From Pseudomonas viridiflava (GTDB lineage Bacteria; Pseudomonadota; Gammaproteobacteria; Pseudomonadales; Pseudomonadaceae): a DNA stretch of 64,000 nt. The stretch lies in contig NZ_UPSE01000363.1 in NCBI RefSeq assembly GCF_900573885.1, positions 62,001-126,000 of the forward strand, written 5' to 3'. Made by a program: the position numbers and the translations under genes. Under the pieces are notes generated by a model that had not been told where the DNA came from, did not search any database, and worked only from the letters and a program-made list of their open reading frames with translations. Positions 1 to 7,180 of this stretch are shown here, piece by piece. Numbering within the stretch: the stretch's first letter is position 1; each line of letters starts with the position of its first letter.

Positions 1-307
1 GCCACCGCCGCCCTACGAGCCGCCAGCGCCTGCTCCGGTCGCTGCCGTTGGCAACACGGGCACGCCGAAACCCTTGGTCGTCGCCCCGCGTGACGAATAC
101 ATGGCAGCCTTCAGCGACGTGGAAGCGCCTGACTTCGGCATCGCGCCGGTGGGCGTGGATTTACAGGACCAGAAGCCGGAGCCGGTGGCGCCGAAAGTAG
201 ACCTTAGCCAGTTCAGCCTGGCGCCGGCGGGCAGCGATATGGGCCAGGCCAAGACCGCGCCGGCGGGGCCACCGCCGGATATTTCGCATTTGAAAATGCA
301 GGAGTAA
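1..307 (+). CDS. C-terminal end of an unidentified protein (partial)
   Basis: Frame 2 is open from the window edge to a TAA at 305-307, giving about 101 residues. The visible part starts with a Pro/Ala-rich stretch (PPPPYEPPAPAPVAAVG) and continues as a low-complexity, acidic and proline-rich tail with three similar blocks of the form VDL/FSLAP/PVG. No catalytic motif or membrane segment is visible. It is probably the disordered C-terminus of a longer protein whose main domain lies upstream. The family cannot be named from this piece. The coding call rests on the open frame and amino acid composition. Confidence 0.6.
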   Translation, partial: PPPPYEPPAPAPVAAVGNTGTPKPLVVAPRDEYMAAFSDVEAPDFGIAPVGVDLQDQKPEPVAPKVDLSQFSLAPAGSDMGQAKTAPAGPPPDISHLKMQE

Positions 308-309
308 CC

Positions 310-391
310 GTAGGAGCGACCTTGGTCGCGAACCCTGCAAGCGGCGTTCTTGAATGAAGTTTGCAGGGTTCGCTAGCAAGCTAGCGCCTAC
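310..391. repeat. REPIN-like inverted pair of REP elements
   Basis: A copy reading GTAGGAGCGACCTTGGTCGC at 310 and its inverted partner ending in GCTAGCGCCTAC at 391 flank a 20-base spacer. The two arms also pair through CCCTGCAA/TTGCAGGG. This is the GTAGGAGC...GCGAA type of pseudomonad REP, here as an inverted doublet. It lies between two convergent genes, where it could also act as an RNA hairpin. Confidence 0.8.
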
Positions 392-409
392 GGTGAATAG
401 CGGGCGCGC

Positions 410-904
410 TCAAACAAAACCCGCACAACACTTCTTGAATTTCAACCCCCCGCCACACGGACACGGATCATTGCGCGTCGCTTTAAACGGCACCGTACTG
501 TCGATGAAGTACCAGCGCCCGTCGTTTTGCACAAACCCCGACCGTTCCCGATGCGCATGTTCGCCAGCGCCGTCGTGCCAGCGCGCGGTAAAGGTGACAA
601 AGGCGTGCTCCGGTTTGCCCCCGTGCACTTCGGCGCTCTCGACCTCCAGCCCCAGCCAGGTGCTTTGCGCGCTCCACACGTGCATGGCTTCGGTATCCAG
701 CTCGGCCTGTTGAGCGGGCAGGGTGGTGGCTTTGAGGTAGTCGATGCGGCCCAGCACATAGGCGCTGTAGCGCGAGCGCATCAGGGTTTCGGCGCTCGGC
801 GCGGGTGTGCCGTCGTGGTAGTGGCCGCAGCAGGCGCTGAGCAGATTACCGGTGCCGCAGGGGCAGGCCGTATCGGCGGTTTGGCTTTCAGGCGAAGTGG
901 GCAT
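410..904 (-). CDS. YchJ-like SEC-C motif protein
   Basis: The 164-residue protein has a cysteine cluster at each end: [14 protein letters not shown] near the N-terminus and [16 protein letters not shown] at the C-terminus. These are SEC-C zinc-binding motifs. The middle, with [14 protein letters not shown] and later aromatic-rich strands, fits the NTF2-like YchJ/UPF0225 fold. The molecular role of the family is not established. The start at 904 (MPTSPES) is preferred because residues encoded further upstream would run into the neighbouring gene. It lies 5 bp downstream of the DUF6231-like gene on the same strand, so the two probably form an operon. Confidence 0.85.
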   Translation of the reverse strand: MPTSPESQTADTACPCGTGNLLSACCGHYHDGTPAPSAETLMRSRYSAYVLGRIDYLKATTLPAQQAELDTEAMHVWSAQSTWLGLEVESAEVHGGKPEHAFVTFTARWHDGAGEHAHRERSGFVQNDGRWYFIDSTVPFKATRNDPCPCGGGLKFKKCCAGFV

Positions 905-909
905 AAACG

Positions 910-1407
910 CTACCACCAGTACTTTCCGAAATTTTGCGGATTGGCCCAGAACTTCGCATTGAGCCAATCCGGCACCTGTTTGTACTCACGCAAGTCGTAG
1001 GTGAACAGGGTGAGAATCTGTTCGTCGCGCTGGAAGCGTTCGCTGGCTTGCAGGGCCAGGGCGAACAGGTCGGTGGCCTGCAGGTTGCAGGCGGGCAGGT
1101 CGACCAGAACGGCCAGGCGACTGGCATTGAGATTGCGAATGCCACCCAGCAGTTCCAGACCGGTGCGTTTGGGCAGGTGTTCCAGGCAGTCGGCAATCAG
1201 CGCCAGATCAAAGCGTTGTGCGGCCAGTTCCGGGGGCAAAGGGCCTGCCGGGGCGAAGGCGCATACGCTGTCGGGGTGGGCTTGCTGGAATGCCTGAACG
1301 GCAGGGAAGTCGTTAGCGCCCACTACCAGTAAACGGGCCGGTGCATAGCGGTCCAGCAACGCGGCGACAGCCTGTTGCGGGGTGCGCGCAGAAAAGCTTT
1401 CAGTCAT
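910..1407 (-). CDS. DUF6231-like protein with a degenerate methyltransferase fold
   Basis: The 165-residue protein begins [14 protein letters not shown]. It contains a strand-loop segment [11 protein letters not shown] followed by [18 protein letters not shown], a layout like SAM-dependent methyltransferases (glycine-rich loop, then DxLEHL). The glycine loop is degenerate (VVGAND), so catalytic activity is uncertain. It matches my memory of a conserved Pseudomonas protein next to the YchJ-like gene. It is the first gene of the two-gene minus-strand unit and diverges from the OmpA lipoprotein gene at 1539. Confidence 0.75.
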   Translation of the reverse strand: MTESFSARTPQQAVAALLDRYAPARLLVVGANDFPAVQAFQQAHPDSVCAFAPAGPLPPELAAQRFDLALIADCLEHLPKRTGLELLGGIRNLNASRLAVLVDLPACNLQATDLFALALQASERFQRDEQILTLFTYDLREYKQVPDWLNAKFWANPQNFGKYWW

Positions 1408-1538
1408 CGAAAATCCTCGAACATGAGCAACAAGCCTAGCTTGATGCGTCGATATGGCCTAGTGCTGGCGAATTCTAAAACTGCCGTCTTTAATCCCTGA
1501 GTGTCGGTTTACGCCGATCCCATGAGGAGACTGTGCAT

Positions 1539-2237
1539 ATGAGCATCAAACGGACTGCAGTACCCCTGATTGTATTAAGTACGTTGCTGACCGGCTGTGC
1601 CGGTTTACAGAGAACCGATTGGCCGACCTGTGCCGCGGTCGGTGGTGTGGGTGGCGCTGCGCTGGGCGCCATTGAAAGTTCGTCCTGGGCTGGCTGGGGC
1701 GCGTTAGGCGGTGCTGCGTTGGCGGCCGGCTATTGCTGGGGTCGCGGCGAGGCCGACTCCGACGGCGACGGCGTGCCAAACAGCCTGGACAAGTGCCCGG
1801 GCACACCGCCCAACACGCAGGTCGACGCCAATGGCTGCCCACCGCCAGCGGTTGTGGAAGAAGTGGTCGAGAAAGTCGTAGTGGTTGAAGACGAAGTGAT
1901 CGTGGTGCGCGATGTGCTGTTCGAGTTCGACTCGGCCAAGCTCACCGCTACCGACAAAACCAAGCTCGACACCATTGCCACGCGCCTGAAAAGCGAAGCG
2001 CCAGACGCCAAGCTGACGGTCAGCGGGCATACCGACAGTGTCGGTTCGGACGCCTACAACCAGAAACTGTCTGAGCGCCGCGCGCAGTCGGTTGCCGATT
2101 ACCTGGTTGCCAATGGCGTGTCGCCTAACAACGTCGTCGACGTCGTGGGCGCGGGTGAAAGCATGCCCATCGCCGACAACGCAACCGACGCTGGCCGTCA
2201 GTTGAATCGTCGCGTGGAAATCAAGATTCACCGCTAA
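1539..2237 (+). CDS. OmpA-family lipoprotein with a calcium-type repeat
   Basis: The protein of 232 residues has a lipoprotein signal peptide with lipobox LLTGC, a glycine-rich segment (VGGVGGAALGAIE...GWGALGGAALAAGY), a thrombospondin type 3-like acidic repeat (DSDGDGVPNSLDKCPGT), then a C-terminal OmpA domain. The OmpA domain starts near VLFEFDSAKLT and ends with NRRVEIKI; such domains bind peptidoglycan. The ATG at 1539 is chosen because GAGGAG at 1524-1529 sits 9 bases before it; a GTG two codons earlier is possible. It probably anchors the outer membrane to the cell wall. The next gene encodes a shorter protein of the same architecture. Confidence 0.88.
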   Translation: MSIKRTAVPLIVLSTLLTGCAGLQRTDWPTCAAVGGVGGAALGAIESSSWAGWGALGGAALAAGYCWGRGEADSDGDGVPNSLDKCPGTPPNTQVDANGCPPPAVVEEVVEKVVVVEDEVIVVRDVLFEFDSAKLTATDKTKLDTIATRLKSEAPDAKLTVSGHTDSVGSDAYNQKLSERRAQSVADYLVANGVSPNNVVDVVGAGESMPIADNATDAGRQLNRRVEIKIHR

Positions 2238-2245
2238 ACCCGTTG

Positions 2246-2277
2246 CTGCCGTGCCCTGCGTATGCAGGGCACGGCAG
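2246..2277 (+). terminator. Perfect 14-bp hairpin after the first OmpA gene
   Basis: CTGCCGTGCCCTGC at 2246-2259 and its exact complement at 2264-2277 enclose the loop GTAT. No T-run follows, so this is a strong stem-loop but not a classical intrinsic terminator. It starts 8 bases after the stop codon and may end or stabilise the transcript. Confidence 0.6.
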
Positions 2278-2423
2278 GCGGATGTTGCTGTCTTCGCAAT
2301 CGGCTCTTTCGGTCAAAACAGGCCAAACGGCAAAAGCGCAATAAATAATGCCAACCCTATTGCGCGGGGCTGGTCTTTACTTCTGGAGCCGGCACCCGCC
2401 GGCGACTCAGGAGACTAAAAAAA

Positions 2424-3083
2424 ATGCCAACCCTATCGTTTCGGGTCACGGTACCCCTTCTTCTCTTGGTCAGCAGTGTTCTGTCTGGTTGCTCGTCGAC
2501 TTCAAGTAACGGAGACGCCCCGCTAAACCAGGGAAATTGGCCCATTTGTACTGTGTTTGGTTTGATCTGCTATGCCCTGGATGGAGACGATGACTCGGAC
2601 GGTGTACACGACCGTCGCGATGTCTGCGCCGACACCCCCGCCAACACCCCGGTGAACAACAGTGGCTGCCCACTGCCGCAATACCCCGCGGCACAACCGG
2701 CACCGCCAGAACCCGCCCCTGCGCCCGCCAAGAACGAAACCATCGTGCTTAGCGACGCCGGCGATGTGCTCTTCGCCTTCGACTCTGCCGAGTTGAGCGA
2801 AAGCGCCAGAGCTTCGCTGAGCGAAATCAGCAAACGCCTGACCGGCGCCGACCTGGTGAGTGTGCAGGTCGCTGGCCATACCGACAGCAAAGGCACCGAT
2901 GCGTATAACCAGGGCTTGTCGGAACGACGCGCACAAAGCGTGGCCGACTTCCTGACAGCGCAAGGAATACCGGCGCAAAAACTGTCAATCGTCGGCTATG
3001 GCGAAAGCCAGCCGGTGGCGGACAACGGCAGCGACGAAGGCCGCTCGCAGAACCGACGCGTGGAGTTGCATGTCAGCCGCTAA
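2424..3083 (+). CDS. OmpA-family lipoprotein, second tandem copy
   Basis: The 219-residue protein has a signal peptide with lipobox VLSGC, a short linker, a thrombospondin type 3-like segment (DGDDDSDGVHDRRDVC...CPLP), a Pro/Ala-rich hinge (PAAQPAPPEPAPAPAK) and an OmpA domain from DVLFAFDSAEL to NRRVELHV. AGGAG at 2409-2413 lies 10 bases before the ATG. The architecture repeats the upstream protein without its glycine-zipper part, which suggests a diverged duplication. It should sit in the outer membrane and contact peptidoglycan. It has its own terminator at 3112. Confidence 0.88.
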   Translation: MPTLSFRVTVPLLLLVSSVLSGCSSTSSNGDAPLNQGNWPICTVFGLICYALDGDDDSDGVHDRRDVCADTPANTPVNNSGCPLPQYPAAQPAPPEPAPAPAKNETIVLSDAGDVLFAFDSAELSESARASLSEISKRLTGADLVSVQVAGHTDSKGTDAYNQGLSERRAQSVADFLTAQGIPAQKLSIVGYGESQPVADNGSDEGRSQNRRVELHVSR

Positions 3084-3111
3084 GGCCGTTTTATCAGCCT
3101 GAGCAATGAAG

Positions 3112-3141
3112 AACGGAGGCCAGGTGCCTCCGTTTTTTTGC
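3112..3141 (+). terminator. Intrinsic terminator after the second OmpA gene
   Basis: AACGGAGG at 3112-3119 pairs with CCTCCGTT at 3127-3134 across a 7-base loop, and a run of seven T follows. Confidence 0.9.
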
Positions 3142-3227
3142 GCTGGTTTTTTCATCGGTACGCTAGTGTCAGTCGCCTGCATGCGGTTAAGGTGCGCGAC
3201 GAGAAAAAATAACAAGGGGACGGTGCA

Positions 3228-3560
3228 ATGAAGGTGTTTTTGCAGGTGGGGAAAGCCGCAGTGGCGGTGTTCTGGTTGCTGGTGCTGGTGAATGTCTTCA
3301 GCCCGCTGAACAAACCCGTGGACTTCCTGCTCAACCTGCTCGGTGGTCTGGTGCTGCTGGCCCATGTGATTGAGCTGGCGATATTCGGCAACCGCCTGCG
3401 CGGGCTCGACAACCTCACGTTGCACCGCATCCAGGTTCTGCTGTTTGGCATCTTTCACCTGTACGGTGTGACCCATCCCGAAGTGGCCGGACTCCAACCT
3501 GAACCGCTCGCCGCGCCGAATGCGGGTGAAACGAACAAGCCGGAGGTGGAACATGCATAA
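3228..3560 (+). CDS. DUF1145 small inner-membrane protein
   Basis: The 110-residue protein has two or three hydrophobic segments (AAVAVFWLLVLVNVF, LLNLLGGLVLLAHVIELAIF and IQVLLFGIFHLYGV) and a polar tail. The pattern of a conserved FSPLNKPVD between the first two helices fits DUF1145 (YhhL-type) proteins, whose function is unknown. The ATG at 3228 follows AAGGGGACGGTGCA, a plausible ribosome site. Its last codons overlap the start of the collagen-like gene by 8 bp, so the two are likely co-translated. Confidence 0.82.
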   Translation: MKVFLQVGKAAVAVFWLLVLVNVFSPLNKPVDFLLNLLGGLVLLAHVIELAIFGNRLRGLDNLTLHRIQVLLFGIFHLYGVTHPEVAGLQPEPLAAPNAGETNKPEVEHA

Positions 3561-4332
3561 GCGTCTTTTCGCAGCAGGCATGTTGCCGTTGATTCTATGC
3601 AGCGCACTGGCGCAGGCCGACGTTGAAGTGAAGGTAGCGCCCAACTCCCTGCTTCGTTTGCCGACCGCCACCAGCATTCTTTCGCTGGACCGCCTCGAGA
3701 TCGGTGAGTCCGCTACTTTGTTCGTGCCGCCCACGGTCAGCGAAATTCGCGTGGGCCAGTTACACATGGGCCGTGACGCGCACATCTCCGTTGCGCCCAG
3801 CGCCGAACCGTTTCGTCTGGAAGCGCGCCACGCGCAACTGGAAACCGGCACCCACATCAACGGTCGTGGTGCCAGCGGCAGTTTCGAAAAACCGGCGACA
3901 CCCGGCCGCAACCTGACCATTCGCTTCGAACAAGCCGACGTCGGCGCGCTGAGCATTGACGTACGCGGTGGCATCGGCAGGCCGGGCTACCAAGGGCTGG
4001 AAGGCGCTGACGGCAAACAGGCGGGTTGTCTGTGGGGCCAGGCCGGTCGTGGTTACAACGGCCAGAACGGCGGCGACGGCCTTTTCGGCGCGCCAGGCGG
4101 CCAGGTGCGTCTGGAAGTGCCGGCCAGTTTTGCCGAAAGTCTGGTCACGGTGAAGGTCGATGGCGGCCTGGGTGGCGCGGCAGGAGAAGCCGGCAAAGGC
4201 GGCAAGGGTGGGGCGTCGAAGGGCTGCCTGGTGTATCGCGCCGATGGCGCTGAACCGGGCCGCCCGGGGCAGCCGGGCCAACCGGGCAGCGATGGGCCAG
4301 CGGGTAGTTTCAGCTTGATTCGCATCCAGTAA
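3553..4332 (+). CDS. Exported collagen-like glycine-rich protein
   Basis: The 259-residue protein starts with a signal peptide (MHKRLFAAGMLPLILC, likely cleaved after AQA). About 110 residues of beta-rich sequence follow. The C-terminal half is full of Gly-X-Y-like and GGxG stretches (GRPGYQGLEGADGKQAG, GGAAGEAGKGGKGGASKG, GRPGQPGQPGSDGPAG). The start is fixed by GGAGG at 3542-3546, six bases before ATG 3553. It overlaps the DUF1145 gene by 8 bp. The protein is probably periplasmic or outer-surface; the last collagen-like block is short. The function is unknown, and whether it forms a true triple helix cannot be judged. Confidence 0.78.
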   Translation: MHKRLFAAGMLPLILCSALAQADVEVKVAPNSLLRLPTATSILSLDRLEIGESATLFVPPTVSEIRVGQLHMGRDAHISVAPSAEPFRLEARHAQLETGTHINGRGASGSFEKPATPGRNLTIRFEQADVGALSIDVRGGIGRPGYQGLEGADGKQAGCLWGQAGRGYNGQNGGDGLFGAPGGQVRLEVPASFAESLVTVKVDGGLGGAAGEAGKGGKGGASKGCLVYRADGAEPGRPGQPGQPGSDGPAGSFSLIRIQ

Positions 4333-4335
4333 AAC

Positions 4336-4402
4336 GTTGGGCATCGCTGCGCTCAACCCAACCTACGCGGTGTAGGTTGGGTTGAGCGCAGCGAAGCCCA
4401 AC
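4336..4402. repeat. Inverted pair of GTAGGTTGGGTTGAG repeats (family A)
   Basis: Two 31-base arms at 4336-4366 and 4372-4402 are complementary at 30 of 31 positions and enclose a 5-base loop. The unit starts GTAGGTTGGGTTGAGCGCAG and ends CGAAGCCCAAC. It sits between two convergent genes, so it could serve both as a terminator hairpin. Further copies lie at 17615 and 25766. Confidence 0.85.
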
Positions 4403-4411
4403 ATTGGAACG

Positions 4412-4876
4412 CTAAAAACTCGCCCGCGTAGCCGCCACCGTCACCACCACAATCCCGATCAACAAATTCAACCCCACCAGGCGCCGGATCTTGCCGAGCA
4501 CTTCGCCACCTGCCGGCCAGTCTTCAGCCGCCACGGCGCGTTTCAGCGCGGGCAGCTGCAGCGCCTGAACGCGGATAAACAGGGCCAGCATTGCCAGGTA
4601 CAAGCCCATCATCACCTGCACATATTTTGGCGCTGTCTCGAAACCGCCAAAATGCAGCTGTAGCATGCCCACACCGCTGATCGGCAACAGCAACACGCAC
4701 AGCCACACGAACAAGAAGAAGCGTGGAAACACTTCACTCCACAAGCGCAGCCGCGCCGGGGCTTCGAGGGCCGTAACAGCGGCCGGGCGCAGCACCATCC
4801 AGGCGAAGAACATGCCGCCTACCCAAACAACGGCAGCCAATACATGCAGGGCGTAAAGCAGGGCATAAACAGTCAT
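4412..4876 (-). CDS. CopD-family integral membrane protein
   Basis: The 154-residue protein has four predicted transmembrane helices: LLYALHVLAAVVWVGGMFFAW without the last residues, FFLFVWLCVLLLPISGVGML, VMMGLYLAMLALFI and LVGLNLLIGIVVVTVAA. The LHVLAAVVWVGG start with one histidine in helix 1 is typical of the small CopD-like group of copper-resistance-type or heme-type membrane proteins. The start at 4876 is supported by CGGAGA seven bases upstream. It diverges from dinG. The substrate or cofactor is unknown. Confidence 0.8.
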   Translation of the reverse strand: MTVYALLYALHVLAAVVWVGGMFFAWMVLRPAAVTALEAPARLRLWSEVFPRFFLFVWLCVLLLPISGVGMLQLHFGGFETAPKYVQVMMGLYLAMLALFIRVQALQLPALKRAVAAEDWPAGGEVLGKIRRLVGLNLLIGIVVVTVAATRASF

Positions 4877-4976
4877 TCAAAATCTCCGGTCGGCGGTTGG
4901 CAAAACGCGCGCTATCATAGCCGGCCAGTTTGACCACTGAAAATTTATCCAGCCCGCTTATCTCGCAGAACCTCCA

Positions 4977-7121
4977 TTGCTCAGTACTGAAATCAAGTCC
5001 CAGATCCAGGGCGCCTACTCCCGCTTTCTCGAAGCCAAAGGGCTCAAGCCTCGTTACGGCCAGCGTTTGATGATTGCCGAGATCGCCAAGGTGTTGGGCA
5101 CCATCAAGGTCGACGACGAAGGCCGGCGCAGCAGCGACGCCGCTGTGGTGGCGGTCGAGGCGGGCACCGGTACCGGCAAGACCGTGGCGTACAGCCTGGC
5201 CACCATTCCGCTGGCCAAGGCCGCCGGCAAACGTCTGGTCATCGCTACCGCGACCGTCGCCTTGCAAGAGCAGATCGTGTTCAAGGATCTGCCCGAGGTG
5301 ATGCGCAACAGCGGCCTGAGTTTCACCTTTGCCCTGGCCAAAGGCCGGGGCCGCTACCTGTGTCTGTCCAAGCTGGACATGCTGATGCAGGAAGGCGAGT
5401 CGCAAAACGCCACCGCCGCACTGTTTGCCGAAGAAGGCTTCAAAATCGAAGTCGACCAGGGCAACCAGAAGCTCTACACGCAAATGGTTGAAAAACTTGC
5501 CGGCAACAAATGGGACGGCGACCGCGACAGTTGGTCCGAAGCGCTGGAAGACGCCGACTGGGCACGCCTGACCACCGATCACAGCCAGTGCACCAACCGC
5601 CATTGTCCGAACTTTCAGACCTGCGCCTTCTATAAGGCTCGCGAGGGCATGGGCAAGGTCGACGTAATCGTCACCAACCACGACATGGTCCTGGCCGATC
5701 TCGCCCTCGGCGGCGGCGCGGTGCTGCCCGATCCGCGTGACACGCTGTATGTGTTCGACGAAGGCCATCACCTGCCCGACAAGGCCATTGGCCATTTCGC
5801 TCACTACACCCGCCTGCGCTCCACCGCGGACTGGCTGGAGCTGACGGCGAAAAATCTGACCAAGCTGCTGGCGCAAAACCCGCTGCCGGGTGACCTCGGC
5901 CGCTTGATCGAGCAGGTGCCGATTCTCGCCCGCGAGATTCGCACCCAGCAGCAATTCATGTTCAACGCCTGCGAGCAGTTGGCCGATTTCAAGGCCGGCG
6001 AAGACATGGAAGGCCGCGAGCGCCCGCGCCATCGCTTTGAAGGCGGCGTAGTGCCCGAGCATTTGACCGAGATGGGCGTGGAGCTGAAGAAAGGCTTCTC
6101 GCGCCTGACCGACCTGTTCACCGGCCTGACCGAACTGCTGAAAAAATCCATGGACGGCGAAGCCTCCATCGGCATCGCCAGCCACCAGGCCGAAGAGTGG
6201 TATCCGCTGTTTGGCAGCCTGCTGGCCCGCGCCCAAGGCAACTGGGAATTGTGGCTGGCCTTTACCGCCGAGGACCCGGAGAACAGCCCGCCCATGGCGC
6301 GCTGGCTGACCCTGGCCGAAGGCGGCGCGATGTTCGACATCGAAGTGAACGCCAGCCCGATCCTGGCCGCTGAAACCCTGCGGCGCAATTTGTGGAACGT
6401 CGCCTACGGTGCGCTGGTGACCTCGGCAACGCTGACGGCGCTGGGCACCTTTGACCGTTTCCGCATGCGCGCCGGCTTGCCGAAAGCGGCCGTTACTGCC
6501 GTGGTGCCCAGCCCGTTCCAGCATGCCGATGCCGGTGTACTGCGGGTGCCGGATCTGAAAGCCGATCCGCGCGATGCCACTGCCCACACGGCGGCGATCA
6601 TTCGCGAGTTGCCGGGTCTGGTCGAAGGTTCGCGCGGCACGCTGGTGCTGTACTCGTCGCGAAAACAGATGCAGGAGGTGTTCGACGGCCTCGACCGCGA
6701 ATGGCGCAAGCGTGTGTTCATTCAAGGCAACCTGTCCAAACAGGAAACCCTCAACAAGCACAAAGCGCGCGTCGATGACGGCGAAGCCAGCGTGCTGTTC
6801 GGGCTGGCCAGTTTTGCTGAAGGAGTGGATTTGCCCGGCGCCTATTGCGAGCACGTGGTGATCGCCAAAATTCCCTTCGCCGTGCCCGATGACCCGGTTG
6901 AAGCCGCGCTCGCCGAGTGGATTGAAGCGCGCGGCGGCAACCCGTTTATGGAAATTGCCGTGCCCGATGCTTCACTGCGTTTGGTCCAGGCGTGCGGTCG
7001 TCTACTGCGCACCGAGGCAGATCGCGGCACTATTACGCTTTTGGATCGACGCGTTGTAACCCAACGCTACGGCAAGGCGATTCTTAACGCCTTGCCACCG
7101 TTTCGCCGAGAAATTTCATAA
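4977..7121 (+). CDS. dinG: ATP-dependent DNA helicase DinG
   Basis: The 714-residue protein is an XPD-type superfamily 2 helicase with an iron-sulphur cluster, acting on DNA damage and R-loop structures. Walker A GTGTGKT is at residues 63-69, the cluster cysteines are C129, C205, C210 and C216, and the Walker B box reads DEGH at 261-264. The C-terminal helicase half carries the FGLASFAEGVDLPGA and VQACGRLLR motifs. The start is a TTG with no clear Shine-Dalgarno; it is chosen because MLSTE(I/L)K is the family's usual N-terminus and no ATG is available upstream in frame. It is monocistronic, between a divergent CopD-like gene and the hydrolase gene. Confidence 0.93.
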   Translation: MLSTEIKSQIQGAYSRFLEAKGLKPRYGQRLMIAEIAKVLGTIKVDDEGRRSSDAAVVAVEAGTGTGKTVAYSLATIPLAKAAGKRLVIATATVALQEQIVFKDLPEVMRNSGLSFTFALAKGRGRYLCLSKLDMLMQEGESQNATAALFAEEGFKIEVDQGNQKLYTQMVEKLAGNKWDGDRDSWSEALEDADWARLTTDHSQCTNRHCPNFQTCAFYKAREGMGKVDVIVTNHDMVLADLALGGGAVLPDPRDTLYVFDEGHHLPDKAIGHFAHYTRLRSTADWLELTAKNLTKLLAQNPLPGDLGRLIEQVPILAREIRTQQQFMFNACEQLADFKAGEDMEGRERPRHRFEGGVVPEHLTEMGVELKKGFSRLTDLFTGLTELLKKSMDGEASIGIASHQAEEWYPLFGSLLARAQGNWELWLAFTAEDPENSPPMARWLTLAEGGAMFDIEVNASPILAAETLRRNLWNVAYGALVTSATLTALGTFDRFRMRAGLPKAAVTAVVPSPFQHADAGVLRVPDLKADPRDATAHTAAIIRELPGLVEGSRGTLVLYSSRKQMQEVFDGLDREWRKRVFIQGNLSKQETLNKHKARVDDGEASVLFGLASFAEGVDLPGAYCEHVVIAKIPFAVPDDPVEAALAEWIEARGGNPFMEIAVPDASLRLVQACGRLLRTEADRGTITLLDRRVVTQRYGKAILNALPPFRREIS

Positions 7122-7180
7122 GACAGCATCAATTCCAAAGTCCGCTGTCTATTGGCTGGTTGTTCAGGAGAGCCCGTCAC

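Noticed and set aside
4734..6854. A 706-codon open frame antisense to dinG.
   Set aside because: Composition (His/Gln/Gly-rich) and lack of any motif mark it as an antisense artefact of high GC third positions; the DinG motifs on the plus strand are complete.
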